NCBI GenBank assembly: GCA_963978905.1
Contig: OZ022261.1
Location: 29,075,686 to 29,139,685, forward strand
Direction of reading: 5' to 3'
Origin: Trichostrongylus colubriformis
Lineage: Eukaryota > Nematoda > Chromadorea > Rhabditida > Trichostrongylidae
Length of the DNA stretch: 64,000 nt
Made by a program: the position numbers and the translations under genes. Positions 47,270-58,032 of this stretch are shown piece by piece. Numbering within the stretch: the stretch's first letter is position 1; the number at the start of each line of letters is the position of its first letter. The notes under the pieces were generated by a model. The model did no database searches. It was given only the letters and a program-made list of their open reading frames with translations, and was not told the origin of the DNA.

Positions 47270-47740
47270 AGCCAATTCTGAGATTTGGTCAAATTCTCGA
47301 ATTGGCTGAAAACTTGTCCCATTGGGTAGTTTGATCCCCTGAACACGAAAATCACACTGGTTTCGCGTGAAAACGTATGGCTCGCGCGCTATGGGCTCCC
47401 AAACATACCATGAAATGGTTTTTTTCAGAACACCTTCATAACTTCATTCAGGTGATTGTTTGACAGATTCTGAATTCAGACTTGAGATCAGCTGAAAGCG
47501 CCTACAGTGGTATGTGTCTCATTGCAAATGGTCATTTCGTCAAACCTTCTGATGACAAAGCGTCTCGCCTTTGAGGCATCACAGACAAACTTTGACCCCT
47601 CCTAACTCGCTTCAGAATGGCATTTAGCAATTTTGATTTTTACAGTTATAATCAGTATTCGGAGCTCTATCGATTGATCTGGATCCTAACTCGAAGTTCC
47701 ATGGGAGATTGAAACCCTTCCCTTGTCAGGCACTACTGGG
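47270..47740 (-). mobile_element. SINE-like element, inverted longer copy
   Basis: The minus strand begins AAGGGTTTCAATCTCCCATGG and follows the 46625 copy for about 190 bp, then continues with sequence that recurs, diverged, at about 59480-59610. The latter part has a long open minus-strand frame (REPYVFTRNQCDF) of unclear meaning. Confidence 0.45.
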
Positions 47741-47879
47741 GGATGGAGAAATCAGAACACAGCACTTATGTTCCCCCTTCTCCTCAGGTGGCGAGGCGAA
47801 ATTCCACGAGGTGTCCTCTGGTGAAATTCGCATATAGGCTTGTCTTGGGCTCTTTACCGTCGCCATCCCTGGTTGCATC

Positions 47880-48110
47880 TTGGCAATGGGTGCCGACGGC
47901 GGAGTGATTGTGGAAAGCAGGGTACTGTCAGCAACGCTGGTTTGGTTGCCTGGCCCTGCATCATTTTTGTGTAATGTCGAGGGCTCGAAAGCACATCCTA
48001 GATAGGGTTAATAAGTGATGGCTAAAGGAATCTATTTATGAAGCTCTTGACTGTATAACGTGATTTTTCAACTGTTGTACAGCTTAGCATCCCTCATCTT
48101 CCTCGACCGA
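47880..48110. repeat. Copy of the CTCCACTGTTG dispersed repeat
   Basis: Diverged copy with GTGCCGACGGCGGAGTG, CGAAAGCACATCC and TTGTACAGCTTAGCAT, ending beside the left LTR-like repeat. Confidence 0.45.
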
Positions 48111-48172
48111 ATTTACTCCTAACGGTGTGTTTACGGTCGCAATTAGTCCTGCTAAGTATAACGACAACAGCG

Positions 48173-48380
48173 ATGAGGAAGATTTCAGAACAAGAAGCGA
48201 AAATACTGAACATAACAATCAACGGACCATTGTATGCCTCCATAGCGTCAATGTATCAGGACGCCGAATCTGGGATCGGAGCGTCATTCCGCCACAGTCA
48301 AAGTGTCATTAGGTGCCAGACCACAGGTCGGGGCTCCTGAAACAGTCCATATCTACTGTATTCAACACCTCTCCCCTGAA
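48173..48380. repeat. Left LTR-like direct repeat (3' LTR of the minus-strand element)
   Basis: Shares CTGAACATAACAATCAAC, a Gly-rich GACGCC core and the GGTCGGG(G/A)C words in the same order with 50592-50795. Divergence is high, so insertion is old. Confidence 0.7.
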
Positions 48381-48603
48381 ATGGGCACTAGATGTAGGCC
48401 TTCTTTTTGAAATCGACCATCAATCGTTCCAGTGCACAGCGTGACCTTGATGTTCGTGCTTCTGAAACTTTAATGAACGTGGACGGTGTTGCTGTCGAAG
48501 TGTTCTGTAGGCTAGCTGATGCGGTGGGCTCTGGAGTCCTTGATTCTCCCGGTGTCTGCAGTTGTCTTGAGCATGGTAGCAGTGGTAGGTCTGCTAGTTC
48601 TGA

Positions 48604-50190
48604 CTATGATTCTGTAGCAGATGGGACTCTATAAACCCGTAACAGTCTATGGTTAGCATGACGCCTACGTACTTGTCCGTCGATCGGCAGGTGCGAATTG
48701 TCAAATCGGGTGAAGAGACGGCGTAATTCTCCAACGGTACTTTTGCTCGTCGTGGGCGACACCTCAACAATCTCTGGCCATTTTAAGTAGGCGTCAAAGA
48801 TAACCAGGTTTTCATCCATCGGTCCAGCGATGTCGATGTATATGCGGTGCCATGGCTTCCTCTCCATCGGCCATGAGTGAAGTGTTGCTTCCGCCCTGTA
48901 GCTTGGTGAAGATGTCATTCGGAGTGTTCAGCGGATGCTGGTGTAGCATGAGCGCGTCATTTAGCACATAGAGAAGTCTGCACAGCGGCGTATGGTTTCA
49001 GTTGCCTTCTTGACGACCACAAATGCTGCCCAGCTTGAGTAGTCGACTGCACAAAGTGCTCCTTCTGTAAGCAAACGGTCGATCTCTTCATTCAAGGCGT
49101 CCACTTCGGCGTGTGGCATGAGACGCTTCTTCTCGAAGACAGAATGAGCATCGGATTTCAGCTAGAGTGTCGCTTTGGTGCTTGAGCACCGTTCAAGTCC
49201 GTCCTGTCCCAAACACCTCGGCGTAGCTGGCTTTCAGTTTGGCTGTAATCAAGTTTCGGCAGGTCGCAGCAGGATTAGCAAGTATGATTGCACCGGCTAC
49301 ATACCTTTGCAGTGATTAGACAAGCTCTAAGATTTGATGGATCCATTCCCAGCCGAAGATCCAGGCTCTCGATGACGTAGCAACGTCTTCGTCCATTATG
49401 TTGCATTCCATCGGAGCACTTGAAAGTGAAGTCGACCATGGTGCGTCCGATCGTTGGTATCCTTGTCTTATTGACGGCGTTAATAATGGCGTTGTACCTT
49501 TTCAGCTGTGATTTTCTAAGTTTCATCCAGTTTGACTTTGCGATCTGAGTGATCATAGCGCTAGTGTCGAACAGGATATTTAGAGCGCGTCTATTTCCTT
49601 CTTCTTCTAAATATGGTCGAGCGTCCTTATCAAGGGCGATTTCGATGCTCTAGATCTGGCAGGCTCTTGCACGTGGCGTCTAGTCCGTAGGCGCGATGGT
49701 GACACTGATTCTTGATTCCCAGATGGACGAGTATTTACGCGCATCGTTCCTTTCCTTGATGTTCCACTTCTGTTTGGGCTTGACATTTTTTCTCTTTCTC
49801 CTTTCACCGGTATACTTGATCGTGGCACTTCTATAGCGAAGTTTTCCAGCATCCCTGCATCTTCTTTATGAGGGCTTATGAGCTGGCACTCGGCTTTGAG
49901 GTCCTTGATCGAAATTTCGCCTCGATCAAGATTCGTTGATAGGCGCATTCTGTTGTCGATGAACTCAACACTTTGAAGTCCGGCGACGTGGTCGAGGCCA
50001 TCGGAGTCGATCGAACCAAACGTGGCATCAGAACAGCGCGTCCGCACGAGTGTTTCGTATGAGCTGAAATCCTGGTGTCGTACTGGATTTTGAGCCATAC
50101 GAACCGATGACGAAATAGGGTCCTGGATGAACCGAATAGACGATCCACCGCATCGTTCCATGTCATGTCAGAAGGCGACTTGGGCGCCAT
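48604..50190 (-). pseudogene. Gypsy-like polyprotein remnants
   Basis: From the 5' side on the minus strand: gag-like frames at 50190-49607 (WNDAVDRLFGSSRTLF), split by a frameshift; an aspartic-protease-like segment at about 49600-49275 with the active-site block LFDTSA, where Thr-Ser replaces the usual Thr-Gly; an RT amino-terminal part around 49230-48900 with CADFS and PNDIFTKLQGG, broken by stops; then the integrase core at 48918-48604 (HRIYIDIAGP, FDAYLKWPE). RT jumps to integrase with the rest of the palm, RNase H and zinc domain missing. It cannot be functional. The coding parts are described only, not rebuilt. Confidence 0.8.
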
Positions 50191-50591
50191 TGATCCACAG
50201 GACAGTTGATGGCAATCTTAATTTAGGCCAATCGCGTCTTCTCTTTGTCGCTCACTTCTGTGCATTCGTTATCGAAGACGACCTCGATTTCTTGTAGCAG
50301 CCATCGTACGCATTTCCATTTTCTCAATCGAAGCTAAACATGTCAGTGCGTCGGTGAAGGGAGTCGAATATTGTGCGTTTCGCCATGCCTGGCTCGATCC
50401 GGCCGTACCCGCCTCCATCTTCTCCAGCGTTCGAAGAAAGGAGTCGGACGTGTTCCTGCAGCCTAAGCATTAGCTCGGCTGCTAGCTTCTGGTATTTCAC
50501 CTAGAACTTCATAGTGGCGAAATTTTCCGCGCGTCGGTTCATGAGTCGTCGGATCCTCATCGCCAAATGGTACCTCCACAGGGATAAGGAA

Positions 50592-50795
50592 AATATTTCA
50601 GAACAGAAGCGAATAAGCTGAACATAACAATCAACAGAGCATTATATACCTCCTCAGGTTCTAGGTACTATTAGACGCCAAATCCGGCATCGGAGTGTTA
50701 TCCTGCTAGGGTCGAAAGTATCATCAGGCGTCAGACAAAGGGTCGGGACACCTTGGCGCCTCAAATAGTCAATATCTGCAGTATCTAACACAAAG
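50592..50795. repeat. Right LTR-like direct repeat (5' LTR of the minus-strand element)
   Basis: Partner of 48173-48380. The match fades beyond about 50795, so the outer LTR edge is not defined. Confidence 0.7.
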
Positions 50796-50870
50796 TGCTG
50801 ACAGAGCGAAAGGATTTTCTCGGATTGCGGAGTTTCCGCAGTAACCGTGTTCAAGCCTATCGTCTCTTCG

Positions 50871-51038
50871 GTAGTGTTCCAAATGTTCATCAAAGTCGGT
50901 TCAAATGACAGTTCCTCTCATTAGGGGGCATTTAATGGTTGAAGTACCAGCTCCGTAGTGTTCCAAATGTTCATCAAAGTCGGTTCAAAGGACAGTTCCT
51001 CTCATTAGGGGGCATTTAATGGTTGAAGTACCAGCTTC
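50871..51038. repeat. 84-bp tandem duplication
   Basis: Two copies of an 84-bp unit that begins GTAGTGTTCCAAATGTTCAT, almost identical, adjacent to the right LTR. It looks like a recent local duplication. Confidence 0.85.
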
Positions 51039-51736
51039 GCTTGAGAGATGTTTGGTCCCGTGTAATGCTTGGAAGCATCATTGAGAAAGTTCCGTCCCGA
51101 CATTTTCAACATTTCGGTGTCTGAGGTTTGTCTGCCTAATGGCTACAGTGCTCACACATCCTATTGGCTCGTGAAATATTGCTCTTAATATCGATGTCAA
51201 TTCATAATTTATTCTGGGAGCGCTTCAAGTTCCATTGGTGTCACATCACCTTGCGCTATGCTACGTGGAGATTCGGAGCGCATCTATTTTGCATTTTGAT
51301 TGAACGCTCAAGGCTTTCGTGCACTTCGCACCTGTTTCTGCATGTCGTCGACCCAATCAATTCTTCCAATATTCCGTACTGGTTTAGCTCAAAATCTTGA
51401 CTTTCCTTATTTTCCGCGCTACCGTCTCACCTAAGCTTAAATTGGTCTGCCTCACTCGCTGTCGGGTCACTGTGCACGTGGTTGCACCTAGAGAAAACTC
51501 TGAACAGGCTACTGCAGTAGTGGAGCGTTGGAGACCAACTGTTACATCGGCTGGTGTTTGATTGTATCCGCATTTCAGCCCTATGACAGTGTTTCCTAAT
51601 AAGAGCATGTGATCGCAGGAGTGCTGAGCTGTTTACAAATTACTTTGACTAGATTCAAATCTAGTCCTACACCTCCCAGCGTGCCTACGGCTTGCAATGC
51701 TGCGAAGGATGATCAGCCTTTTTCAGTCGGCAATGG

Positions 51737-51964
51737 ATGAGTATCGTCAAGACAGGCGCCCGAGCCACGGCCTGCGGCGTTCGGCGCGATACAAGCGAGC
51801 TAAGAGCGCTCTATGCAGTTAGTCCTGAAGCGGTCAACGTGTCCTTACCTCATTTTGTGAGTAAAATGGGATAACCGCCTCAGTATCCAACTGCACACGA
51901 CATCCCTAGTGTACACGCATCCACGGCGCACACTCCTTTGCGAAATCCTGTCATAGCGATATTC
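51737..51964. mobile_element. FB2-related diverged MITE
   Basis: Inverted ends built on ATGAGTATCGTCAAGACAGG (left) and the inverse of GAATATCGCTATGACAGGAT (right), with FB2-like interior words (CCTGAAGCGGTCAACG). It is more diverged than the copies at 8558 and 35664. Confidence 0.6.
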
Positions 51965-52540
51965 AAGCTGAGGCTTAGAGCTGAGGATTGTAGCAGATAC
52001 TTCACATTTCCTGCTTGAAACATTTATTTCACGTGGATAACATGACGTTTAAAGCAAGAATCTTCGGTCTGCACTCATTTTCCCGACCTTATCGGCTTGT
52101 ATCGTCTTACGTGATTTACCCTAACATTCTTTTGTAAATGGATACGATCATTCAGCTGTTCAGGGAAGGGAAGTATGTGTACTCAGAAAAAGTCAGTAAC
52201 CAAACTAACGGTGTGGGTGGCGTTTCATAGTGGAAGGCCTTTTTTGTGCTACTTAACTAGGCGTATTCTGCAGCTCAAGTGAATGAGTTAATTTTGCGCG
52301 TGGCCGCAACGTATCACAGATCTGCGATCTTCGCGCCAAGCCCCGTGATAATTACGTCCAACGCCAAAGCAGATAGTTGGAAAAAGAGCCTCACTTGTTG
52401 GGTTTCAATTATCATTTCGTTGCTAATCCTGTCCCGCTACCTAGTTATTCTGCTTTTATGTGAACATTCGACCATATCGTTGAGTTTTTTCTTCGATCTG
52501 ATCGATAAACCATGATTAACGTTGTGTACTGTTGAATACT

Positions 52541-52550
52541 CCTTTCAGCC
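52541..52550 (+). promoter_or_regulatory. Acceptor (ACTCCTTTCAG) upstream of the Crumbs-like gene
   Basis: CTCCTTTCAG ends at 52550, 132 nt before the ATG at 52683. It may be a trans-splice site that gives a 132-nt leader, or the start of an internal exon: the frame is open from here to the ATG and includes two Cys in a C-x-C arrangement. I favour trans-splicing. Confidence 0.4.
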
Positions 52551-52682
52551 TCTACACTCTCGCCAATCGTCGCGGGTTGTCGCACTCCCGAGCGGGAGAT
52601 ATTCTGCATCTGTCCATCATTCTCGGTACCGTACACCACCGTATCCGCTTTTTTCGGCCGACGCGGCACGTCGAGATCCACG

Positions 52683-54777
52683 ATGAGTGAATCGAAAGTC
52701 GCCGAAGTCGTTGCTACACCGAACCCTTCACACAGTGAGGGCGGCCTCGGTGGCCTACAGATCGCTCTTATCGTTATTGGAGTTATAGTAAGTTATCAGC
52801 ATGAACTGTATGGATTCACTTTTGTTTCTTTGAAAAACTCCAGAACACTAATTTGCAGGTCGAATCTTCTTGGGTGTGTGTCAGGGTTGTCTGACTAGGT
52901 CACCGTGCTACGGGAACTGCGTACCGCACGCAAGTGCCTTGTTGGTCCCGTAGTGAATAGGCCGTGCGCTAGAGGGCGCCGGTCGCCTACGCGCATGCTG
53001 ACCCAGGTGGACAGTCCTGACGCACATCTTTCCACAGATGCTTTGAGAGTGTTCATCAATGATTCTTCGTATCCCTGATTATTACCTCACATTTTTAGCT
53101 ACTATATTAATTTTAATCTTTTTCCAACAAACAAAAAAGCAATGAGACATTATAGACTGCTGATTTATATATGAGGACATCACTATATCTACTACTGTTA
53201 CTGTATTTCTGTTACTTTGCACCTTGCTAGTACTTCTAACGCATGAATACGGTAATCGTCAAGACCAAACTCTATACGGCGCCACGCACGTCGCGCGTCG
53301 CATTGCGGTTTTCCGTCCTAACCATACACACCCCGAATACAATAATATAAAAACAAATGGTTTTGCACCGAAATGCGTAAACAGGCTTACTTCAGCTACA
53401 AAGGCATAAAAAAAGACCTGAAAAAGAATCCCACCATGAAATATGTAGTCTGTCATAACTGGTTTCGCGCTATATTGCGGACAATGGTTGACAGAACTTT
53501 GCCACTGGACTGGAATAATGTTCGCTAGAAACTATAATATTATTTTGAACGACTGTTCACCGAACCCTGGAGACGTTGTGAAGCACAGTTTGGGTAAGTA
53601 AGGATATGAAGTGCCGGCAAAATTTGAACTTCTCTGGGTGCTCGTTTTCATATACTTACGCGGTATGGACCGTATTTCCACAGGCACCTTCATCTTCGTA
53701 TAAATGTGCATCTTCTCCTCGAAAGCGCAGTTAAGAGCATTTTGTTCAAATGCGAAATATGACAGTAGAGGTGCGAAATAGCGCACTAGCAGTGAAAGAA
53801 CGGAATGAAGCGGTGGAATACCCGAGAAAAGACCCCCTTCCGCAGTCACGAATGTGCTTTCGCGTCCGCTGCACCGCTGAAGGAGGTGATGCAGACGACT
53901 GAACCAGCGTTGCACCGCTTTCCATGGCTCCTCATCGGCCCCATCCCGAAACGCCCTTTCAGCGCTACTTTCGCCACGCATCATCTCTTTGGCATAACTC
54001 TTTGAAAATACTGAAACCATTGGAATTTGTGGTTTTGCTCTAAAAATTAATAAACGTAATCTCTTAAGAGTAAGTGCTCTCAGGTCGGTAGGCACGTCAA
54101 TCTGCTTGTGTTGTCATGATTAATACAGACAGCGCAGAGGAATGGCGAGGGCCGGATTTGTTAATCTAGAGATTTTGAGGGAAAAAAGATGATGGTCATG
54201 CTATTGAATGCTAGGAACGCTTGAACCGTCCTTTTTGGCGTTACCGTCCCAAAAAAGCGAGATCCCGCGACGCGATTGGATTGTGCGTCATAGCGTTTGC
54301 CACATTTTACCAACACCTACATATTGCTTGGTACTTAATTTTTCCGAACTGCAGTGGACATCCTTGTAATTTTCCTACGAAAAACGTGACGGGAAATCAC
54401 CCGCCCATTAAGTTGAGACGTTCTACGATTGTCAAACCGTGCATTCGGCTGTGCACAATTTAACAAAATTGTGCTGTTTCAATAACAGTAAATTATCTTT
54501 TCTTTGTATGATGTACATTATGATGTACATACATTGTAATGAGCTTTTGAAAATTTCTTCGTAGCTTTTTATGACACTCTCAGTAAACTATATCAAGGAC
54601 AATGACAGTCGTATTTAGCTGCTCCTCATACTGATCGCTGTTGGGGTATTCTTCATCACGCGAATAATTCGTGATCGTCGACGAAATCACGGCGAGTATC
54701 GTCCACAGTTCGAGGAACTCCACCATGCTAAAGATCTGCCCTATCTTCAACCACCAGCTGTCGAGGGGCTCATCTAG
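52683..54777 (+). CDS. crb-3: Crumbs-family (CRB3-like) single-pass membrane polarity protein, 2 exons (87 aa)
   Basis: Exon 1 is 52683-52787 and exon 2 is 54619-54777; both are phase 0, with GTAAGT donor and TTTAG acceptor. Residues 1-24 are a short Ser/Gly-rich N-terminus (MSESKVAEVVATPNPSHSEG) with no signal peptide. Residues 26-49 form one hydrophobic helix that spans the splice site. The cytoplasmic tail begins RIIRDRRRNHGEYRPQFEE, which fits the Crumbs FERM-binding motif (basic patch, then G-x-Y-x-P and acidic residues). The protein ends PPAVEGLI, in the place of the Crumbs PDZ ligand ERLI. Crumbs tails bind PALS1 and PAR6 through the PDZ ligand and ERM or Yurt proteins through the juxtamembrane motif, at apical epithelial membranes. 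The short ectodomain points to the CRB3 class. The frame is open back to an acceptor at 52550, so a longer form with an upstream exon cannot be excluded. Confidence 0.78.
52873..53040. mobile_element. FB3 fold-back MITE in the Crumbs-like intron
   Basis: Ends GGTGTGTGTCAGGGTTGTC and the inverse of GGACAGTCCTGACGCACAT. It lies 85 bp after exon 1 of the Crumbs-like gene and contributes to that gene's long intron. Confidence 0.7.
53532..54095 (-). CDS. Long unrecognised ORF inside the Crumbs-like intron (187 aa)
   Basis: The longest open frame in the window not explained by a transposon. It lies antisense in the intron of the Crumbs-like gene. The predicted sequence has no motif I know and no membrane segment, and no splice-site support was found. 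About one frame of this length is expected by chance at this base composition, so it is listed only for completeness. Confidence 0.18.
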   Translation of the reverse strand: MPTDLRALTLKRLRLLIFRAKPQIPMVSVFSKSYAKEMMRGESSAERAFRDGADEEPWKAVQRWFSRLHHLLQRCSGRESTFVTAEGGLFSGIPPLHSVLSLLVRYFAPLLSYFAFEQNALNCAFEEKMHIYTKMKVPVEIRSIPRKYMKTSTQRSSNFAGTSYPYLPKLCFTTSPGFGEQSFKIIL

Positions 54778-54830
54778 TGTACAAGTGAGGACGTTACTCT
54801 CACGCCACCTCATCGAAACGAACGCTTATC

Positions 54831-54836
54831 ATTAAA
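54831..54836 (+). terminator. Possible poly(A) signal ATTAAA
   Basis: ATTAAA, the common variant of AATAAA, lies 54 nt after the stop of the Crumbs-like gene. No AATAAA is nearer. Confidence 0.3.
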
Positions 54837-57046
54837 ATTTATGTCTTAAATGTTAAATGGGTCCTGTAAGTCGCTCATACATGAACGAATTTAGAAAAAT
54901 GAAAGAATATTGTCTCCATCATTCATTACTTAAGTATGTGGGATTTCATGCTTGCTTCAGAAATTTTATTGTAATTGTCCCGGTTTCCTAGTACCTTTGG
55001 CGTCTGTGCGTCCTTCGACAACCTACTATGAGGAGCAATCTCAGGTTATTGCTAAGCACATAGTTCAAACGTTTAGTCTATGAAATTGTTTCCTAAAAGG
55101 GTCCAGTCGCCGGAGCGAGTCACGCCTGTAACGCATGGTTCTAGAACGTGCAGTCGCGTGTCGCGCACACCCGCGCGTGCATTTGCCACATTTTCCAGGA
55201 GTTCGCTAAATTCATGGCGGCGACTGCCCGTTTGTATGGCGGCATTACAAGACTGGCTCGCTGTATCGCGTAGATTCATCGTCATGACTGTGAATCTTTC
55301 ATGTGATTTCCATAATTGTATTCTGACCATCTATTCACTTATACTTGGTGGCTCTCCGTTTCTCATCTACTTGTATTCCATATGGCTTCTAATTAACCAG
55401 TTTCGTTTGCTATTTATAGTGAGAGCAATATTGTTCATACCATGTCACTGTGATTTTCTTACTATGCTTTGCCATAAGGCGCTGTATAACCCCGGTGCTC
55501 TGTCCTGTATAGAAATATGTTTTAAAAAGTCTATAAATATATTTTAACATGCTCGTTATGGTTTTCATTTTTACATCATTATCTTGCTGCACTGACCATA
55601 CAAACGATGACAGCGACTTACAACAATCACAAAGCTTTCTTTTCTAATTTGCATCACTAATGGAATTTGCTGAATATATCCTCGAAATGAGCGCACAACC
55701 TTCACAGGATGTGTGGTAACCGCATGATTGGGTGTGAGTCAGGACACACGTTTTGACTCATCGCATGCAACAGCTAATTAGCTGGTGCCGTTGTGAACTG
55801 ATCGCTCGCTAAGGGGCACCGCCGCCACCATATCCCTCGACCTAACCTGGTTCGAATATCCTGACTTACATCAATGCACGATTTAGCGAAAATATCGATT
55901 TCTTCGATAGTCCATCACGGTATTGTTTTGCAACAGACAAGGCGAGATTAAAGGAACCGGAAGGGGGCCGAAACAAGAGTAGGATGCAAAGAAATAAGCA
56001 TTTTGTAACGAACACTCAAGGTCAGAAATGATAATAGGCGAAAAAACCCGGACTCACAAGCGCGACGCTGCGGTGTGTATTCGCATCCCATTCGCATCAA
56101 CACACTGACTTTCCAAGTTGTCCGCTGTAGGAGACGGGCCGTGGGCCAACTTTAGTTGTAGCACCTGACTCCCAGCACAGTGGAGTGGCCATTCCCAACT
56201 GCATTAGCATTCATGTAAGTACATCTAGAAACACTATAAGAAAAAACAAAGAAAAAAGTAAAAGGAAAAACAAGCCATTTCCTCTTGGCACCATGCCAAG
56301 GCGTCAAATTGGCAAGTTTGTGCGATGGCGGCCACTTAAACTCAGCCGAACTACGTCTGTTTTACCGTAGGCCAAAATTTCCCCATTCCGGTGTTTTTAG
56401 AGCGGTTGCGTAGCAATTGTATCTCTAATATGCGTAGGTCATTGCATGTAGTGAGCAACAACAGTAAGGTAAAAGTAAAGTCAGGATAAAGATTTGAAGT
56501 TAATCCCTTTTGTGGGATGCGCTTCGCGCATTCTAGTTCTATTCAAAATGGTGGTAGCAGGTGAATGCGGTTAGAATGACTTGCGGGGGCCAGCAGATGT
56601 ACATTGTAATTCAGTGCTTTTATCGTCCAAGACGAGTCTGCCACCAGTTCGCCGACCCCCGAGGAATGGAAGTTTTGTCTGGCCTGGTCTTGCGCTGATG
56701 GGGGCGACCCCTGCATCATGAATGTGGGGTGCGCGCCAGCTGTCAACTACACCAGCTCCGCACTAGCATGCGGTGCTGCGCATCCCACAGCGAAATTGCA
56801 TGATATTAATAGAAAAATATGGCCTCATTTTTGAAATATTGTGTATGCTGCTCATTGAAGTCCAAGTTGCGTCTAATGACAGTTCGGCTGGAGTGCGTTC
56901 CAGATGCTACCGCGTACTTGTGAAGAACTGCTGGGGATAGCTTGAAGGAGATGAGCATGACGGTTCACGGAAATAATCGCATATTCCAAGGTTAAAACTT
57001 GTCACCATTCCTCTGCACTGCATAAAGCCGACCGATGGCTGGTTGT
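54837..57046. other. No gene recognised
   Basis: A GC-rich patch at 55090-55270 is open on both strands (155 codons plus, 85 minus) with no motif. The FB3 copy at 55731 is the only element identified. Confidence 0.4.
55731..55870. mobile_element. FB3 fold-back MITE
   Basis: Ends GGTGTGAGTCAGGACACACG and the inverse of ATATCCTGACTTACAT. The interior GTTGTGAACTGATCGCTCGC resembles the right half of the copy at 52873. Confidence 0.65.
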
Positions 57047-57050
57047 TTAA

Positions 57051-57455
57051 AGGAATCGTCCACGGAAAATGAGTTTTCGTGTTACCCATATATTTATGTT
57101 GTATTTGCCAAATGTTGGCCTCATGCAAAATTTCACGCGAAAAAATGTGAATCTGGCTGAGATACAGCACCACAAAGTGCGGTCCCAGTGGGCGGGGCCT
57201 CCGTGTAAAAGCCTCGTACCGCGTCCGCCGTGGTCGGAGACGCATTGTAGGAACAGAAGGTTACGTAAACAGTCCCACTATCCGTTCCCAACGGCGGCGG
57301 AAGACGGGACGAGGCTTTTACACGGAAGCCCCGCCCACCGGGACCGCACTTTGTGGTGCTGTATCTAAGCCAGATTCACATTTTTTCGCGTGAAATTTTG
57401 CATGAGGCCAACATTAGGCAAATACAACATAAACATATGGGTAACACAAAAACTC
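57051..57455. mobile_element. FB1 fold-back MITE, copy 1 (TTAA target)
   Basis: Nearly the whole element is an inverted repeat with arms of about 150 bp around a GC-rich unique centre. The left end reads AGGAATCGTCCACGGAAAAT after TTAA (57047-57050). The right end fades after AAAACTCA, so the last bases are lost. The centre is the reverse complement of that in copy 2 at 60787, so the two copies are in opposite orientation. No coding capacity. Confidence 0.85.
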
Positions 57456-58032
57456 AGTGAAATGAGAGTTCTGAAAAAAAATTAATGTCTTGTACTCTGA
57501 CCGCGAATCTTTCGTTTCGGCTTGCAAAGAATAGCCGCATACATCGGATGGTTCACCACCATTGCTTTTTCGTATGGTTGTTAGAAGTCAGAGACCTTCG
57601 ATGCGCACGGACTCGTGCGCATCGGAGGGGGAAATTCTTTGCTGCATTGACGAAATTCAGCCAAATTTATACATTTTATACAAATTTATACATCACGGTC
57701 ATAAAAGATCTCGTTAAAAATTTGCGTATTCGCAAGCAATGTCGTAGGGCATTTACCGTACGCACGTGACCCCATGATGTGTATTCAAAAAGGTAGCAGT
57801 TCAAGAAAATCTGGGTCTTTATTCAGTTCTTCAATTCTTGCGCTACTCAAAGGTCACCCATAATTACGAAGTCTCATTTGCGATGAATAATTTCGATGTC
57901 GTGGGTCACTTGTTTGCACTGTCTTCTCGGTGACAGCTCACGCGACACCTTTGAGACAACAACTGTGTGCTGGTTGCTCCTCCGTTCTTCAGCTAAGGCA
58001 CCTCATTTGGAGTTGCACCTACGATCCTTTGT

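Larger units (their letters stand above)
48150..50800 (-). mobile_element. Decayed Ty3/gypsy-like LTR retrotransposon
   Basis: Two related direct repeats (48173-48380 and 50592-50795) flank minus-strand remnants of gag-, protease-, reverse-transcriptase- and integrase-like coding sequence, in that order. The order protease, RT, integrase is that of Ty3/gypsy. Total length is about 2.6 kb, well under a complete element, because most of RT, RNase H and the integrase N-terminus are gone. Confidence 0.8.

Noticed and set aside
47270..47420. Cytochrome P450-like reading (REPYVFTRNQCDF and GIKLPNGTSF) on the minus strand
   Set aside because: The resemblance is short, lacks the heme-binding Cys block and ERR triad, and the DNA is part of a dispersed repeat that recurs at about 59480.
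55073..55547. 155-codon plus-strand ORF and 85-codon minus-strand ORF
   Set aside because: No motif, no splice support and opposite-strand overlap; length is within chance.
57069..57368. 99-codon ORF and its antisense over FB1
   Set aside because: Both strands are open only because the element is an inverted repeat; the same frames recur in the other copy at 60783-61213.
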